From an uncultured Clostridium sp. (lineage in GTDB: Bacteria; Bacillota; Clostridia; TANB77; CAG-508): a stretch of 59,051 nt of DNA. A program made the translations under genes and the position numbers. Location: the NCBI GenBank assembly GCA_900552555.1, contig URZW01000008.1, forward strand, positions 1 through 59,051. Direction: 5' to 3'. This document shows, one piece after another, positions 18,826-28,213 of the stretch (the first letter of the stretch is position 1; every line of letters starts with the position of its first letter). The notes beneath the pieces are model-generated. The model worked only from the letters and a program-made list of their open reading frames with translations. It did no database searches and had not been told where the DNA came from.

Positions 18826-18864
18826 AAAAAAAGAATTTCTACCTATAAATAGAAATTCTTTTTT
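18826..18864 (+). terminator. Intrinsic terminator after rpsT (bidirectional)
   Basis: AAAAAGAATTTCTA / TAGAAATTCTTTTTT stem with T-runs on both strands, between the convergent rpsT and 18910-19776 genes. Confidence 0.85.
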
Positions 18865-18909
18865 GTTTTTATAACTATGCCCAACTTAACTTTATCACAC
18901 AATTTTAAA

Positions 18910-19776
18910 CTAATCTCTTTCATTTTCACCATCTTCTAAAAAAGCAACATCTTTAGTCTTCTCTCCTAAAATTTCATTAGCACTCTTTCCAAAAAATATC
19001 TTCCCAACAACGCTGTTTCTAACCTTTTCAGCAAATCCTAATGTTTTTCCCAACATTTTTTGTAATCTACTATTATTATCTTTCAATGAATTATTTTGGG
19101 CAATCAATTTTTCTTGTTTATTATCTAAATCATCCAATATCTCATTTCTTTTTTTTGAGTAATATTCTTTTAATTGAGGATATTTTTCAGTATATTTTTG
19201 TACATTAGCCTCAAATTGTAATACAATATCTTTTATTTTTTTATTAGAAGAATATTCATTTTCTATTGGATCACTTTCAATTTTCCAATTTCCATCATCA
19301 TATTTTTCAGAATATTCGTTTTCATTAGTATCATATTTCACAATTTTTCCATCTTTTCTAATAATTTGTCTTTTTATTGGTGCTTTTATTTTATCAAATG
19401 TTGCATTTTCCCAATAATTTTTAGATATACTTTCATCTTCTTTTATTTCCATTTTTTCTTCAATACCATACTCATTTATCGAAATCTTTTCAGCCATCAT
19501 TTTATATAAAGCATATCCATTATCTCTAATTGGATCATCCATAGCATAATGAACTTCTCCTTTGCCTTCTTCTAATCTTTCAATAGTAATACCTTTATTA
19601 TTTTTTTCTCTTTTCATATGATATCCATTAAAATCTATAGTTCCATCACTATTTACAGACATATCTTTAATCATGCCATTTTCTATTCTTTCTCTTATTA
19701 CTGGCATATCAAAAATTTTAGGATCTGCTCCTTTTTCTATCATTGTATTTATTAGTTCATTATATTTATCAGCCAT
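18910..19776 (-). CDS. Unknown 288-residue protein with C-terminal coiled coil
   Basis: The start at 19776 (MADKYNELINTMIEKGADPK) has AAAGGAAG upstream and is preferred to an in-frame extension to 19845. The N-terminal part has a repeated D-G-x-I-x-x-x-G beta pattern (SVNSDGTIDFNGYHM), the middle is charged, and residues about 200-260 form a coiled coil (KLIAQNNSLKDNNSRLQKML). No membrane segment. Family not recognised. It stands alone on the minus strand between convergent genes. Confidence 0.7.
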   Translation of the reverse strand: MADKYNELINTMIEKGADPKIFDMPVIRERIENGMIKDMSVNSDGTIDFNGYHMKREKNNKGITIERLEEGKGEVHYAMDDPIRDNGYALYKMMAEKISINEYGIEEKMEIKEDESISKNYWENATFDKIKAPIKRQIIRKDGKIVKYDTNENEYSEKYDDGNWKIESDPIENEYSSNKKIKDIVLQFEANVQKYTEKYPQLKEYYSKKRNEILDDLDNKQEKLIAQNNSLKDNNSRLQKMLGKTLGFAEKVRNSVVGKIFFGKSANEILGEKTKDVAFLEDGENERD

Positions 19777-20026
19777 ATTAACTTTACTTCCTTTCATCGT
19801 ATGTATATTATAGACTTCATCCCTGTATATTTTTATATAAATCACTATATATATTATCTCAAACTTTTATTTTTTTTACAATAGATTTTCTATATTTTTT
19901 GGTTATTGAAGTTACAGTTTAGTAAAAAATTCTTGAAATTTTCGGTTTAACTCAAAAAATACTACTAGTATAAATTACCATTGATGTTTATATATATCAA
20001 TGCTATTATTTATATAGGTGATGATT

Positions 20027-20278
20027 ATGTTAAAAAAAGTTTTAAATAGTTTTAAAAGTCTAGATAAATTAACAAAATTAATTATGAGTTACGGTTTAAG
20101 ATTTTGTTTTATAATTTGCCTAGCCTCACTTGCAATCCTTACTACATATAATTTTTCTTTTACAATTCCTATACTTTTTACTATTGGTTTTATTTTATTT
20201 AGATTGAGCCTTATTTTCGGTATTGAGTTTATTATTTGTGGTTTTGTTGTTGATGGAATAAAAAAACAAATTATATAA
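20027..20278 (+). CDS. Small membrane protein of unknown function
   Basis: 83 residues from the ATG at 20027, with AGGTG 6 bases upstream. Short basic N-terminus (MLKKVLNSFKSLDKLTKLIM), then two hydrophobic segments (about 25-45 and 52-75). No recognised family. It is convergent with gatB, separated by a long hairpin. Confidence 0.55.
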   Translation: MLKKVLNSFKSLDKLTKLIMSYGLRFCFIICLASLAILTTYNFSFTIPILFTIGFILFRLSLIFGIEFIICGFVVDGIKKQII

Positions 20279-20331
20279 ATTAATGTATGAAAGTTGGTCC
20301 ACCATGGTCGACCAACTTCCACACATTAATT
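20279..20331. terminator. Long hairpin between convergent genes
   Basis: ATTAATGT / ACATTAAT outer arms and AAGTTGGTC / GACCAACTT inner arms around a CATGG core. Probably acts as a shared transcription barrier for the 20027 gene and gatB. Confidence 0.65.
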
Positions 20332-21766
20332 ATTTATTCAATTCAGCTAAGAACATCTCATTTAACATTTTTGGATTTGCTTTTCCTTTTGTTTCTTTCA
20401 TTGCTTGACCAACCAAAAATCCTAACGCTCTGTCTTTTCCTGCTTTGTAATCTGCAATTGATTGTGGATTTGCTTCTAATATTTTAGAAACAACCTCTTT
20501 AATTGCACCCTCATCAGAAATTTGAATCCATCCTTTTTCTTTTATTATATCTTCTGGGTCTCTCGGATTTTCAAATAATTCTGTTAAAACTTTTTTACCA
20601 ATACTTGAACTAATTGTACCTTTATCAATTAAAATAACTAATTTTCCTAATTGATTTCCATCAAATGGAATAGCAATTGGTTCTGTTTCAGTTTCATTTA
20701 AAATTCTTGATATATCAGATATAATCCAGTTATTTACTGCTTTTGGATTATTACATACCTTTATTGCACTTTCAAATAAGTCCGATAAATATTTTGATGC
20801 AGTAATAATATTTGCATCTTTTTCAGATAATTCATATTCTTTCAAATATCTTTCTTTTCTAGTCTCTGGTAATTCAGGTAACGTTTTCTTAATATTTTCA
20901 ATATATTCTTCTGAAAGTTTTATTGCAACTAAGTCTGGGTCTGGGAAATATCTATAATCTTGTGCATCTTCTTTATCTCTCATTGAAAATGTTTTTCCAG
21001 ATACATCATCCCATCTTAATGTTTCTTGTTCTACTTTTCCACCATCTTCTAGCACATCAATTTGTCTATCAATTTCATATTCGATAGCTCTTGTAATACT
21101 TCTAAATGAGTTCATATTTTTCATTTCAGTACGTGTTCCAAAAGGTGTTCCTGGTTTATGAACAGACACATTGACATCTGCTCTTAATGAACCTTCTTGC
21201 ATTTTACAGTCTGAAACTTCAATATATTCTAGTATTGATTTTAATTTTCTTAAATATGCTTCTACCTCTTCTGCACTTCTTAAATCTGGTTCAGAAACCA
21301 TTTCTATTAAAGGAACTCCCGCTCTGTTTAAATCAACTAGACTTCCTCCCCCAAAGTCATCATGGTTTAGTTTTCCGGCATCTTCTTCTATGTGGATTCT
21401 TAATAATCTAATTTTCTTTTTACCTTCTGATGTTTCAATTTCAATATATCCATGTTCACATAGTGGTTTATCAAATTGTGATATTTGATAAGATTTTGGT
21501 AAATCTGGATAATAGTAATTTTTTCTATCATTTTTACTATCTCTTGATATTTCACAGTTTGTAGCCAAACCTGCTTTTACTGCATATTCAACAACTTTTT
21601 CGTTTAATACTGGTAGTGTTCCTGGCATTGCCATACAAACTGGACATACATGTGTATTAGGTGCTGCACCAAATTCTGTTGGACATGAGCAGAATATTTT
21701 TGTTTTTGTTGAAAGCTCTGCATGAACTTCTAGTCCTATTACAACTTCATAATCACTTCTTGACAT
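20330..21766 (-). CDS. gatB: Asp/Glu-tRNA amidotransferase subunit B
   Basis: 478 residues. GatB phosphorylates and amidates mischarged Glu- or Asp-tRNA within GatCAB. Family motifs: YEVVIGLEVHAELSTKTKIF, FCSCPTEFGAAPNTHVCPVC with zinc-type cysteines, MPGTLPVLNEKVVEYAVKAG, DLPKSYQISQ, and a C-terminal YqeY domain with LGFLVGQAMKETKGKANPKM. It overlaps the gatA stop by one base (TAATG-type coupling). Confidence 0.98.
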   Translation of the reverse strand: MSRSDYEVVIGLEVHAELSTKTKIFCSCPTEFGAAPNTHVCPVCMAMPGTLPVLNEKVVEYAVKAGLATNCEISRDSKNDRKNYYYPDLPKSYQISQFDKPLCEHGYIEIETSEGKKKIRLLRIHIEEDAGKLNHDDFGGGSLVDLNRAGVPLIEMVSEPDLRSAEEVEAYLRKLKSILEYIEVSDCKMQEGSLRADVNVSVHKPGTPFGTRTEMKNMNSFRSITRAIEYEIDRQIDVLEDGGKVEQETLRWDDVSGKTFSMRDKEDAQDYRYFPDPDLVAIKLSEEYIENIKKTLPELPETRKERYLKEYELSEKDANIITASKYLSDLFESAIKVCNNPKAVNNWIISDISRILNETETEPIAIPFDGNQLGKLVILIDKGTISSSIGKKVLTELFENPRDPEDIIKEKGWIQISDEGAIKEVVSKILEANPQSIADYKAGKDRALGFLVGQAMKETKGKANPKMLNEMFLAELNK

Positions 21767-23244
21767 TATTCAGCACCTCCTTTGAATTCTGGTTTATGAT
21801 TTTCTCTAAATTTAATTTCTTGCTCTAATGTATATGCTGCATTTAAAATTGTTTCTTCTTGGAATCTATTTCCTATTAATTGCATACCAATTGGCATTCC
21901 TTCTTTGTCAACTCCTACTGGTATTGATATTCCCGGAAGTCCTGCAATATTTACAGATACTGTACAAATATCTGCTAAATACATTTCCAATGGATTGTTT
22001 GATCTTGAACCTATGTCAAATGCTACTGTTGGAGATGTTGGTGTTAATATAACATCATATCTTTCAAATCCTTTGTTAAATTCATTCATAACTAATGTTC
22101 TAACTTGTTGTGCTTTTTTGTAGTATGCATCATAATATCCTGATGATAACACATATGTTCCAAGAATTATTCTTCTTTTTACTTCTTCTCCAAATCCTTC
22201 ACTTCTTGACTTTTTATATAATTCTTTTAAGTTACTGTATTCTGGTGTTCTATATCCATAACGAATTCCATCAAATCTACCTAAGTTTGAACTTGCTTCT
22301 GCACATGCAATTATATAATATGTTGCTAATGAATATTGAGCAATATCAAGTGAAAATTCTTCAACTTCTACTCCAAGTTCTTTGTATTTTTCTATTGCTT
22401 TTTGTAAAGTTTCTTTTACTTCTTCATTTATACCCTCACCAAAGAATTCTTTTGGAACCCCTATTTTTAAGCCTTTTACATCATTTTTTAATGCTTTTGT
22501 GTAATCTTTTTTAGGCATTTCTGCAGATGTTGTATCTCTTTCATCATGTCCTGCTATTAGATTTAAAAGCATTGCACTATCTCTTACATCTTTTGTGATT
22601 GGGCCAATTTGGTCAAGTGATGATGCAAATGCTACTAGTCCATATCTTGAAACTAGTCCATATGTTGGTTTTAGTCCTACAACTCCACAAAAACTTGCAG
22701 GTTGTCTTATTGAACCACCTGTATCTGAACCAAGTGCCCATGGAACTAAGTTTGCTGCAACTGCTGCTGCAGAACCACCTGAAGAACCTCCTGGTACTTT
22801 GTTTAAGTTCCAAGGATTTCTTGTTTTCTTAAAATATGAATATTCTGTTGAACCACCCATAGCAAATTCATCCATGTTTAGTTTTCCTAAGTCTATCATA
22901 TTTTCTGCATTTAATTTTTCAACAACTGTTGCATCATATGGTGAAACAAAGTTTTCTAACATTTTAGAACTACATGTTGTTTTTACACCCTTTGTGCACA
23001 TGTTGTCTTTTATTCCTATTGGAATTCCTGCAAAGTCTCCGCTAATTTCTCCATTATCTATTTTTTCTTGTACATCTTTTGCTTGCTCTAATGCTTCATC
23101 TGTTAGTGTTGTAACAAATGCTTGTACATCTTCTTCTTTGTCATTTATTCTGTCTACATATGCTTTTGTTATTTCCGTTACTGTAAGTTCTTTGTTTTTT
23201 AATTTTTCTTGCAATTCATGTACTGTTAATTCTGTTATATCCAT
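21766..23244 (-). CDS. gatA: Asp/Glu-tRNA amidotransferase subunit A
   Basis: Amidase-signature glutaminase that supplies ammonia to GatB. Start at 23244 (MDITELTVHELQEKLKNKEL) behind GGGAG. The catalytic Lys-Ser-Ser triad is visible in GIPIGIKDNMC, GGSSGGSAAAVAANLVPWAL and GSDTGGSIRQPASFCG. 492 residues, normal size. The product is translationally coupled to gatB. Confidence 0.98.
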   Translation of the reverse strand: MDITELTVHELQEKLKNKELTVTEITKAYVDRINDKEEDVQAFVTTLTDEALEQAKDVQEKIDNGEISGDFAGIPIGIKDNMCTKGVKTTCSSKMLENFVSPYDATVVEKLNAENMIDLGKLNMDEFAMGGSTEYSYFKKTRNPWNLNKVPGGSSGGSAAAVAANLVPWALGSDTGGSIRQPASFCGVVGLKPTYGLVSRYGLVAFASSLDQIGPITKDVRDSAMLLNLIAGHDERDTTSAEMPKKDYTKALKNDVKGLKIGVPKEFFGEGINEEVKETLQKAIEKYKELGVEVEEFSLDIAQYSLATYYIIACAEASSNLGRFDGIRYGYRTPEYSNLKELYKKSRSEGFGEEVKRRIILGTYVLSSGYYDAYYKKAQQVRTLVMNEFNKGFERYDVILTPTSPTVAFDIGSRSNNPLEMYLADICTVSVNIAGLPGISIPVGVDKEGMPIGMQLIGNRFQEETILNAAYTLEQEIKFRENHKPEFKGGAE

Positions 23245-23287
23245 CACATTTTCTCCCTTCACTCTTATTATCTCTTATTATTTGAAA

Positions 23288-23337
23288 TGTCCTTTTGGGG
23301 ACGGTTCTTTTTAGGACATCTGTCCCAAAATGGACAT
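23288..23337. repeat. Dispersed GGACGG hairpin repeat, copy 2
   Basis: ATGTCCTTTTGGGGACGGTT followed by CTTTTTAGGACAT, the reverse complement of the 3592 and 24017 copies, with an extra TGTCCCAAAATGGACA arm. It overlaps the 3' end of the HAD gene, which therefore ends in repeat-derived codons. Confidence 0.7.
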
Positions 23338-23904
23338 TTCTTTTTCAAAATCTTTCCAAGAATAAACTCTTTTCCAATTTTTTTCTTCTAAAGTTTTATT
23401 TATTCTAGAATCCATCATATATGTTTTTATACCAAGTCCTGCAATTTGTTCACAAGTTTTATAACTATCGTCTATGAATACATCTATTTTACATTCTTCT
23501 GATATTTTTCTTTTATCTGTATGACCAATAAAAATTTTTGTATAATTTACCTTATTTTTCTTTAGCCATTCTTTTGTTATTTTTGCTATAATTCCACTTT
23601 CTCTATCCCATCTAGCTGTAATAATTATTATATTATTTTTTACAGATAAATTATTTATTACTTCAACTGCATCTTCTTTTGGTTTGACATTTTCCATTAT
23701 TTTTTCATAATATAAATCCCAAAACTTATCATTTTCTTCATCTGTCCAATTATATAAATGTTTTGCCCACATTGGATCAAAGATTTCTATATTTTGAGGT
23801 TCAAATTTTCTTTTCAATATACTTTCTGTATATTCTTTTGCATAAATATCAGTTTCTTCACTAGTTTTTGTGATTGTATCATCTATATCTATTCCTATAT
23901 TCAT
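23311..23904 (-). CDS. HAD-family 5'(3')-nucleotidase-like phosphatase
   Basis: 197 residues. Starts MNIGIDIDDTITKTSEETDI, the DxDxT nucleophile motif, followed by IIIITARWDRESG (motif II Thr), a Lys around NYTKIF, and CKIDVFIDDSYKTCEQIA (motif IV DD). This is the layout of the NT5C/YqfW-like deoxyribonucleotidase group. The last residues come from the repeat at 23288. It sits between gatC and gatA, an unusual interruption of the gat operon. Confidence 0.8.
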   Translation of the reverse strand: MNIGIDIDDTITKTSEETDIYAKEYTESILKRKFEPQNIEIFDPMWAKHLYNWTDEENDKFWDLYYEKIMENVKPKEDAVEVINNLSVKNNIIIITARWDRESGIIAKITKEWLKKNKVNYTKIFIGHTDKRKISEECKIDVFIDDSYKTCEQIAGLGIKTYMMDSRINKTLEEKNWKRVYSWKDFEKEMSILGQMS

Positions 23905-24016
23905 ATGCTATTTTCGTATAATCAATTATATATATAATTGATTAATCCCTTTCTCATTAAAATTTTATAAAATAACAGCTCTATTCATTTTCAATGATGT
24001 CTTTTTTTTATCACGA

Positions 24017-24049
24017 TGTCCCAAACAGAACCGTCCCGAAAAGGACATT
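24017..24049. repeat. Dispersed GGACGG hairpin repeat, copy 3
   Basis: TGTCCCAAACAGAACCGTCC followed by CGAAAAGGACA, one base different from the 3592 copy. It abuts the gatC stop. Confidence 0.7.
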
Positions 24050-24335
24050 AATTTATGACTTTTGGTATCTTAAACATATGTTGTTCCTCTGATGGTGCAT
24101 TTTGCAATAATGCTTCATTATCTTCAAATACCTTAATCTCATCTTTTCTAAAAACATTTTTCTTTTCATTTGCACCAACTGTAACATCAAGTCCATCAAC
24201 AGGTGCGTTATTTACTACTTCCGTAAAGTCTAATATGTCTTGCAAATTAAGCGCATATTTTTCAATTTCTTCGTCTTTAATTTCCAAATCTGCTAATTTA
24301 GCAATGTGTAATATTTCTTCTTTACTAACTTTCAC
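24048..24335 (-). CDS. gatC: Asp/Glu-tRNA amidotransferase subunit C
   Basis: 95 residues: MKVSKEEILHIAKLADLEIK, FTEVVNNAPVDGLDVT, VFRKDEIKVF and NAPSEEQHMFKIPKVI, the full GatC pattern. GatC stabilises GatA in GatCAB. GGAGG ribosome binding site. First gat gene downstream of aspS. Confidence 0.96.
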   Translation of the reverse strand: MKVSKEEILHIAKLADLEIKDEEIEKYALNLQDILDFTEVVNNAPVDGLDVTVGANEKKNVFRKDEIKVFEDNEALLQNAPSEEQHMFKIPKVIN

Positions 24336-24439
24336 CTTAATATCTCCTCCTTTAAATCTTCTTTATTATATACTCAAATGTATAAAATTACAATAATAAA
24401 ATATAAAATTTGACATATAGTAAAATACTTTAAAATACT

Positions 24440-26188
24440 CTATTTTTTTATAATTTCAATGTGTACATCTCTTAATTGATCTCTTCTTACATTACCTGGT
24501 GCCCCCATCATTAGGTCTTGTGCCTTACTGTTTAGTGGAAATGCAATAACTTCTCTAATAGTATCTGAATTTGATAAAAGCATCAACATTCTATCAATAC
24601 CAGGCGCAATTCCTGCATGAGGTGGAGCACCAAATTGGAATGCAGTATATAAAGCACCAAATTTTGTTTTAACTTCTTCCTCTGTGTAACCAGCCATTTC
24701 AAACGCTTTCAACATTATTTGAATATCATGGTTTCTAACTGCACCAGAAGAAAGTTCAATACCATTACAAACTATATCATATTGATATGCAAGTATTTCT
24801 AATGGATTTTGATTTTCTAACGCATCCAAACCGCCCTGTGGCATTGAAAATGGGTTATGACTAAATGCTAATTTATCATGGTCATCTAACTCAAACATTG
24901 GGAAATCAATTATCCAACAAAATTGGAATACATCTTCATCTATTAAGTTTAATCTGTTTCCTAATTCAGTTCTAATTTGTCCTGCAAGTTCTGTTGCTCT
25001 CTTCTCATTATCAGCAATAAAAAATATTGTATCATTTTGTTTTAAATCTGCTAATTCTATTAAAATTTTCTTTAAGTCATCTGGTATAAATTTATCAATT
25101 GGACCTTTAAAACTCATATCTTCTTGAACCTCTAAATATCCAAGTCCTTGCATTCCAATTGACATAGCATATGCTAACATCTTTTCATGGAATCCTTTTG
25201 ACATATGTCCTTCAACTTTTATAGCTCTTACAGTTCTATCAATAAATGGCTTAAATGTACATTTTTTGAAGAAATCTGATAAATCTATAATAAATAATGG
25301 ATTTCTTAAATCTGGTTTATCTGAACCATATTTAAGCATTGCATCTTTATATGTTATTCTTGGAAATGGATATTCTGCAATTTTTTTATCAGAGAATTTT
25401 TTAAATGTGTTGTACATTACTGGTTCCATTACTTGAAAAACATCCTCCTGTGTTGCAAAACTCATTTCCATATCTAATTGATAAAATTCTCCTGGAGCTC
25501 TATCTGCTCTAGCATCTTCATCTCTAAAACAAGGTGCAATTTGAAAATATTTATCAATTCCAGAAACCATTAACAATTGTTTAAATTGTTGAGGTGCTTG
25601 TGGCAATGCATAGAATTTTCCTGGATGTAATCTACTTGGCACCAAATAATCTCTTGCTCCCTCTGGTGAAGAACTTGTAAGTATTGGTGTTTGAACCTCC
25701 AAAAAGCCTTGTTCTTGCATTTGATTTCTTAAAAATTGTAAAACCTGTGCACGAAGTTTTAAATTATTTTGTAATCTTTCATTTCTTAAATCTAAATATC
25801 TATATTGTAATCTTAAATCTTCTCTTATTTCTTGATTTGTGTTAATTTCAAAAGGAATATTTTTAGTTCTTCTTCCTAAAACTTTAATATCCTCAATTTT
25901 AATTTCAACAAGACCTGTTTTTAATTTTGGGTTTATTGTTTCTTCATCCCTCTTCTTTACAGTTCCATAAACTGTAACAGTTGATTCAATTGGAATATGT
26001 GATGTAAAGTCAACATCTTTTGTCTCTCCTGATGTTACAACTTGTGTTATTCCATACATATCTCTAATATCTAGGAATACTAACCCTCCTAAATCACGTA
26101 TAGTCTGCACCCATCCAGCAATTCTAACTTTTTTCCCAACATCTTCTAGACTGATTTCGTTACAAGTATGTGTTTTGTACTCATTCAT
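24440..26188 (-). CDS. aspS: Aspartyl-tRNA synthetase
   Basis: 582 residues, bacterial type with the GAD insertion. OB fold: VRIAGWVQTIRDLGGLVFLD. FEINTNQEIREDLRLQYRYLDLR, motif 2 CFRDEDARADRAPGEFYQLD, and motif 3 GIAPGIDRMLMLL are intact. It is preceded by a T-box leader and followed by gatC. T-box control would raise expression when its cognate tRNA is uncharged. Confidence 0.98.
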   Translation of the reverse strand: MNEYKTHTCNEISLEDVGKKVRIAGWVQTIRDLGGLVFLDIRDMYGITQVVTSGETKDVDFTSHIPIESTVTVYGTVKKRDEETINPKLKTGLVEIKIEDIKVLGRRTKNIPFEINTNQEIREDLRLQYRYLDLRNERLQNNLKLRAQVLQFLRNQMQEQGFLEVQTPILTSSSPEGARDYLVPSRLHPGKFYALPQAPQQFKQLLMVSGIDKYFQIAPCFRDEDARADRAPGEFYQLDMEMSFATQEDVFQVMEPVMYNTFKKFSDKKIAEYPFPRITYKDAMLKYGSDKPDLRNPLFIIDLSDFFKKCTFKPFIDRTVRAIKVEGHMSKGFHEKMLAYAMSIGMQGLGYLEVQEDMSFKGPIDKFIPDDLKKILIELADLKQNDTIFFIADNEKRATELAGQIRTELGNRLNLIDEDVFQFCWIIDFPMFELDDHDKLAFSHNPFSMPQGGLDALENQNPLEILAYQYDIVCNGIELSSGAVRNHDIQIMLKAFEMAGYTEEEVKTKFGALYTAFQFGAPPHAGIAPGIDRMLMLLSNSDTIREVIAFPLNSKAQDLMMGAPGNVRRDQLRDVHIEIIKK

Positions 26189-26204
26189 TTTTAACTACCT
26201 CCCA

Positions 26205-26277
26205 AAAGTTGTCAAAAGGGACGCCCCTTTTTGACAATTTATTTGTTGTCAAAAAAGGGCGTCCCTTTTGACAACTT
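26205..26277. repeat. Perfect GGGACGCCC palindrome between T-box and aspS
   Basis: GTTGTCAAAAGGGACGCCCC paired with GGGCGTCCCTTTTGACAAC around TTTGACAATTTATTTGTTG. A near-perfect inverted repeat of about 25 bases per arm, lying inside the aspS leader downstream of the T-box terminator. Confidence 0.8.
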
Positions 26278-26293
26278 TTTTGCAATGAACAAC

Positions 26294-26500
26294 AAAAAAC
26301 GCCCACTGCATAATGCAGGGACGAAATAATTCCGCGGTACCACCCAGCTTGAAAGTATTTGCTTTGCAAATATTTTCCACTTTATAAAAATTGCTCCAAT
26401 GTGTTTCACAATTCAGGTTGACCTTAAAGGGCTTTCAGCCGGTGACCCTTTTTCTCTTTTAGTTACTTCTAATTGCTTTGTATTGTTCAAGCGCAATATA
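26294..26500 (-). promoter_or_regulatory. T-box leader of aspS
   Basis: On the minus strand the antiterminator motif GGGTGGTACCGCGG (26345-26332) is followed by the terminator CGTCCCTGCATTATGCAGTG with GGCGTTTTTT (26323-26294). Upstream is a stem-rich region including GGGTCACCGGCTGAAAGCCC. This is the standard T-box layout, which senses uncharged tRNA. I could not fix the specifier codon by eye; GAC would be expected. Confidence 0.88.
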
Positions 26501-26594
26501 TTTTTTATTATTATGTTACTTATTTTAGCACCTTATTCAGTTATTTGTCAATAAAATTTTTAATTTTTTTAGTATCTTATTTAATAAATTCATT

Positions 26595-28213
26595 TTAATT
26601 ACTCAAAATACTGCTATCTTTCAATTTCAAAACTCTATCCACATTTTGAATAGTAGACAATCTATGAGCAATAATTATAACTGTACTATTTTTTGAAATT
26701 TTATCAATAATTCTCTGTATCATCTTTTCTGTCCTCAAATCAATATTAGAAGTAGGTTCATCAAAAATATAAATATTAGCTTTATGAACTATAGCTCTAA
26801 TAAAAGCAATAACTTGTAATTCACCCTTTGATAACCTATTTACATCAACAACCTCATCTAGTCCATTATCTAATCTTTCTAATAATGGAATAGCTCCAAT
26901 TTGTTCCATAACATCTAAAATTTGCTTATCTGAAATATCATTTTTTTCTAGTACAATATTTTTTCTTACAGTATCCTTAAAAATATATGAATCTTGAGAT
27001 ATGTATGTAATATTATTTCTTATTGATTTTATTGATAGTTCATTTAAATCATATCCATCTATTGTGACTTTTCCTTTTGTTATAGGATATAATCTCATAA
27101 GAATTTTAGTAATAGTTGTTTTACCTACACCGTGTTCTTCCAACAATTGCAGTTTTTTCTCCTGCACTAATTTTAAATGAAATATCACTTAAAATACTTT
27201 GTTTATCATAAGCAAATGAAACATTGTTAAATTCTATATTTCCTTTTAGATTTTCAATATTTAAGCCTTTGTTTATCTCTTCTTTTTCTTGTATTGATAA
27301 AATTGTATTGATTCTTTCTAATGATACTTGAGATGTTTGAATCTCTTCTATTTGATTAAATAATTCTTTTAATGGTGAAAAACATTGTCTAATATAATAT
27401 AGGAAAATATAAACTGTTCCCAATGATATTCCACTATCAATATTTAGTACATAATATAAAATTGCGTACATTGTTATAGCCTCTACTAATACGCTTATTG
27501 GCCAAGGAAGTGAATCTATCCAAATATGTTTATATCTCAATTTTAATTCTTCTTTGAGTAATTTATTAACTTTATCTATATTCTTATCCTCTAAAGAAAA
27601 GAACTTTGTTAATTTGCTCTTATTATATGTTTCTGAATACTCTTTATTTTGTAAATCACGTTTTTTCACTGTTTGTTTTTGAATTTGCTTTAGTTTTTTT
27701 ATAATTAAAGATTCATTTATAGCAAATACTATTGTAATTATAGTGCCTATAAATGCTAATTTTGTATTTATTATAAACATAGTAATAAACATAAAAACAA
27801 TATTTACTATATCATTTAAAATTACTGGTATATCTTCTGAAAATAGTGTTTTTACATTTTCTGCATCAACTGTCAACCTAGTATAAATATCAGAAGATGG
27901 AAATTTTTCAAAATCATTAATTTTTAATGATAAGACTTTGTTAAAAATTTTGCTTCTTAATTCATTTAACATCTTGTTAGATAATAAATTTGTTTTTTTA
28001 TTTCTTACAACTTCAACTAAAATTATTAAAACTCTTGTTAAAATATATAGTACCACAATAATTAAAATGGATTTACCGAAAGTCATTTGTTGTAATTTTA
28101 TCAATTATTAATTTTAGAAAATATGGTGCCAAAACATTTAAAATATTGACTAAAACTAATAAAATAGCTATTGTAATTATTGTTATTTTATTTTTCTTTA
28201 TTATACTAGTCAA
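26595..28213 (-). CDS. ABC exporter subunit B, needing two +1 recodings at CGG
   Basis: Half-transporter (transmembrane domain plus ATPase). Frame 1 starts at a TTG (28213) overlapping the stop of the upstream partner and runs to KITTNDF. At TTT CGGT AAA (28078-28075) a four-base step gives FGKSILIIVVLYILTRVL. A second CGGT (27132-27129) lies exactly in the Walker A motif: without it the protein ends GRTRCR*, with it the sequence is IVGRTGVGKTTITKILM. Product complement(26595..27131,27133..28077,28079..28213), 538 residues. The signature is degenerate (LSKGELQ), but Walker B has the catalytic Glu (IYIFDEPTSN). It pairs with the next gene as a heterodimer. Confidence 0.88.
27129..27132 (-). 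other. CGGT recoding site inside a Walker A motif
   Basis: GGA AGA ACA CGGT GTA GGT AAA ACA: the four-base step gives G-R-T-G-V-G-K-T, a perfect P-loop. Frame 0 hits TAA three codons later. This is the most motif-constrained of the ten sites. Confidence 0.93.
28075..28078 (-). other. CGGT recoding site in the ABC exporter membrane domain
   Basis: GAC TTT CGGT AAA TCC. Frame 0 stops at once (CGG TAA). The +1 frame continues the transmembrane domain with F-G-K-S-I-L-I-I. It joins an N-terminal membrane helix (ITIITIAILLVLVNILNVLA) to the rest. Confidence 0.85.
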
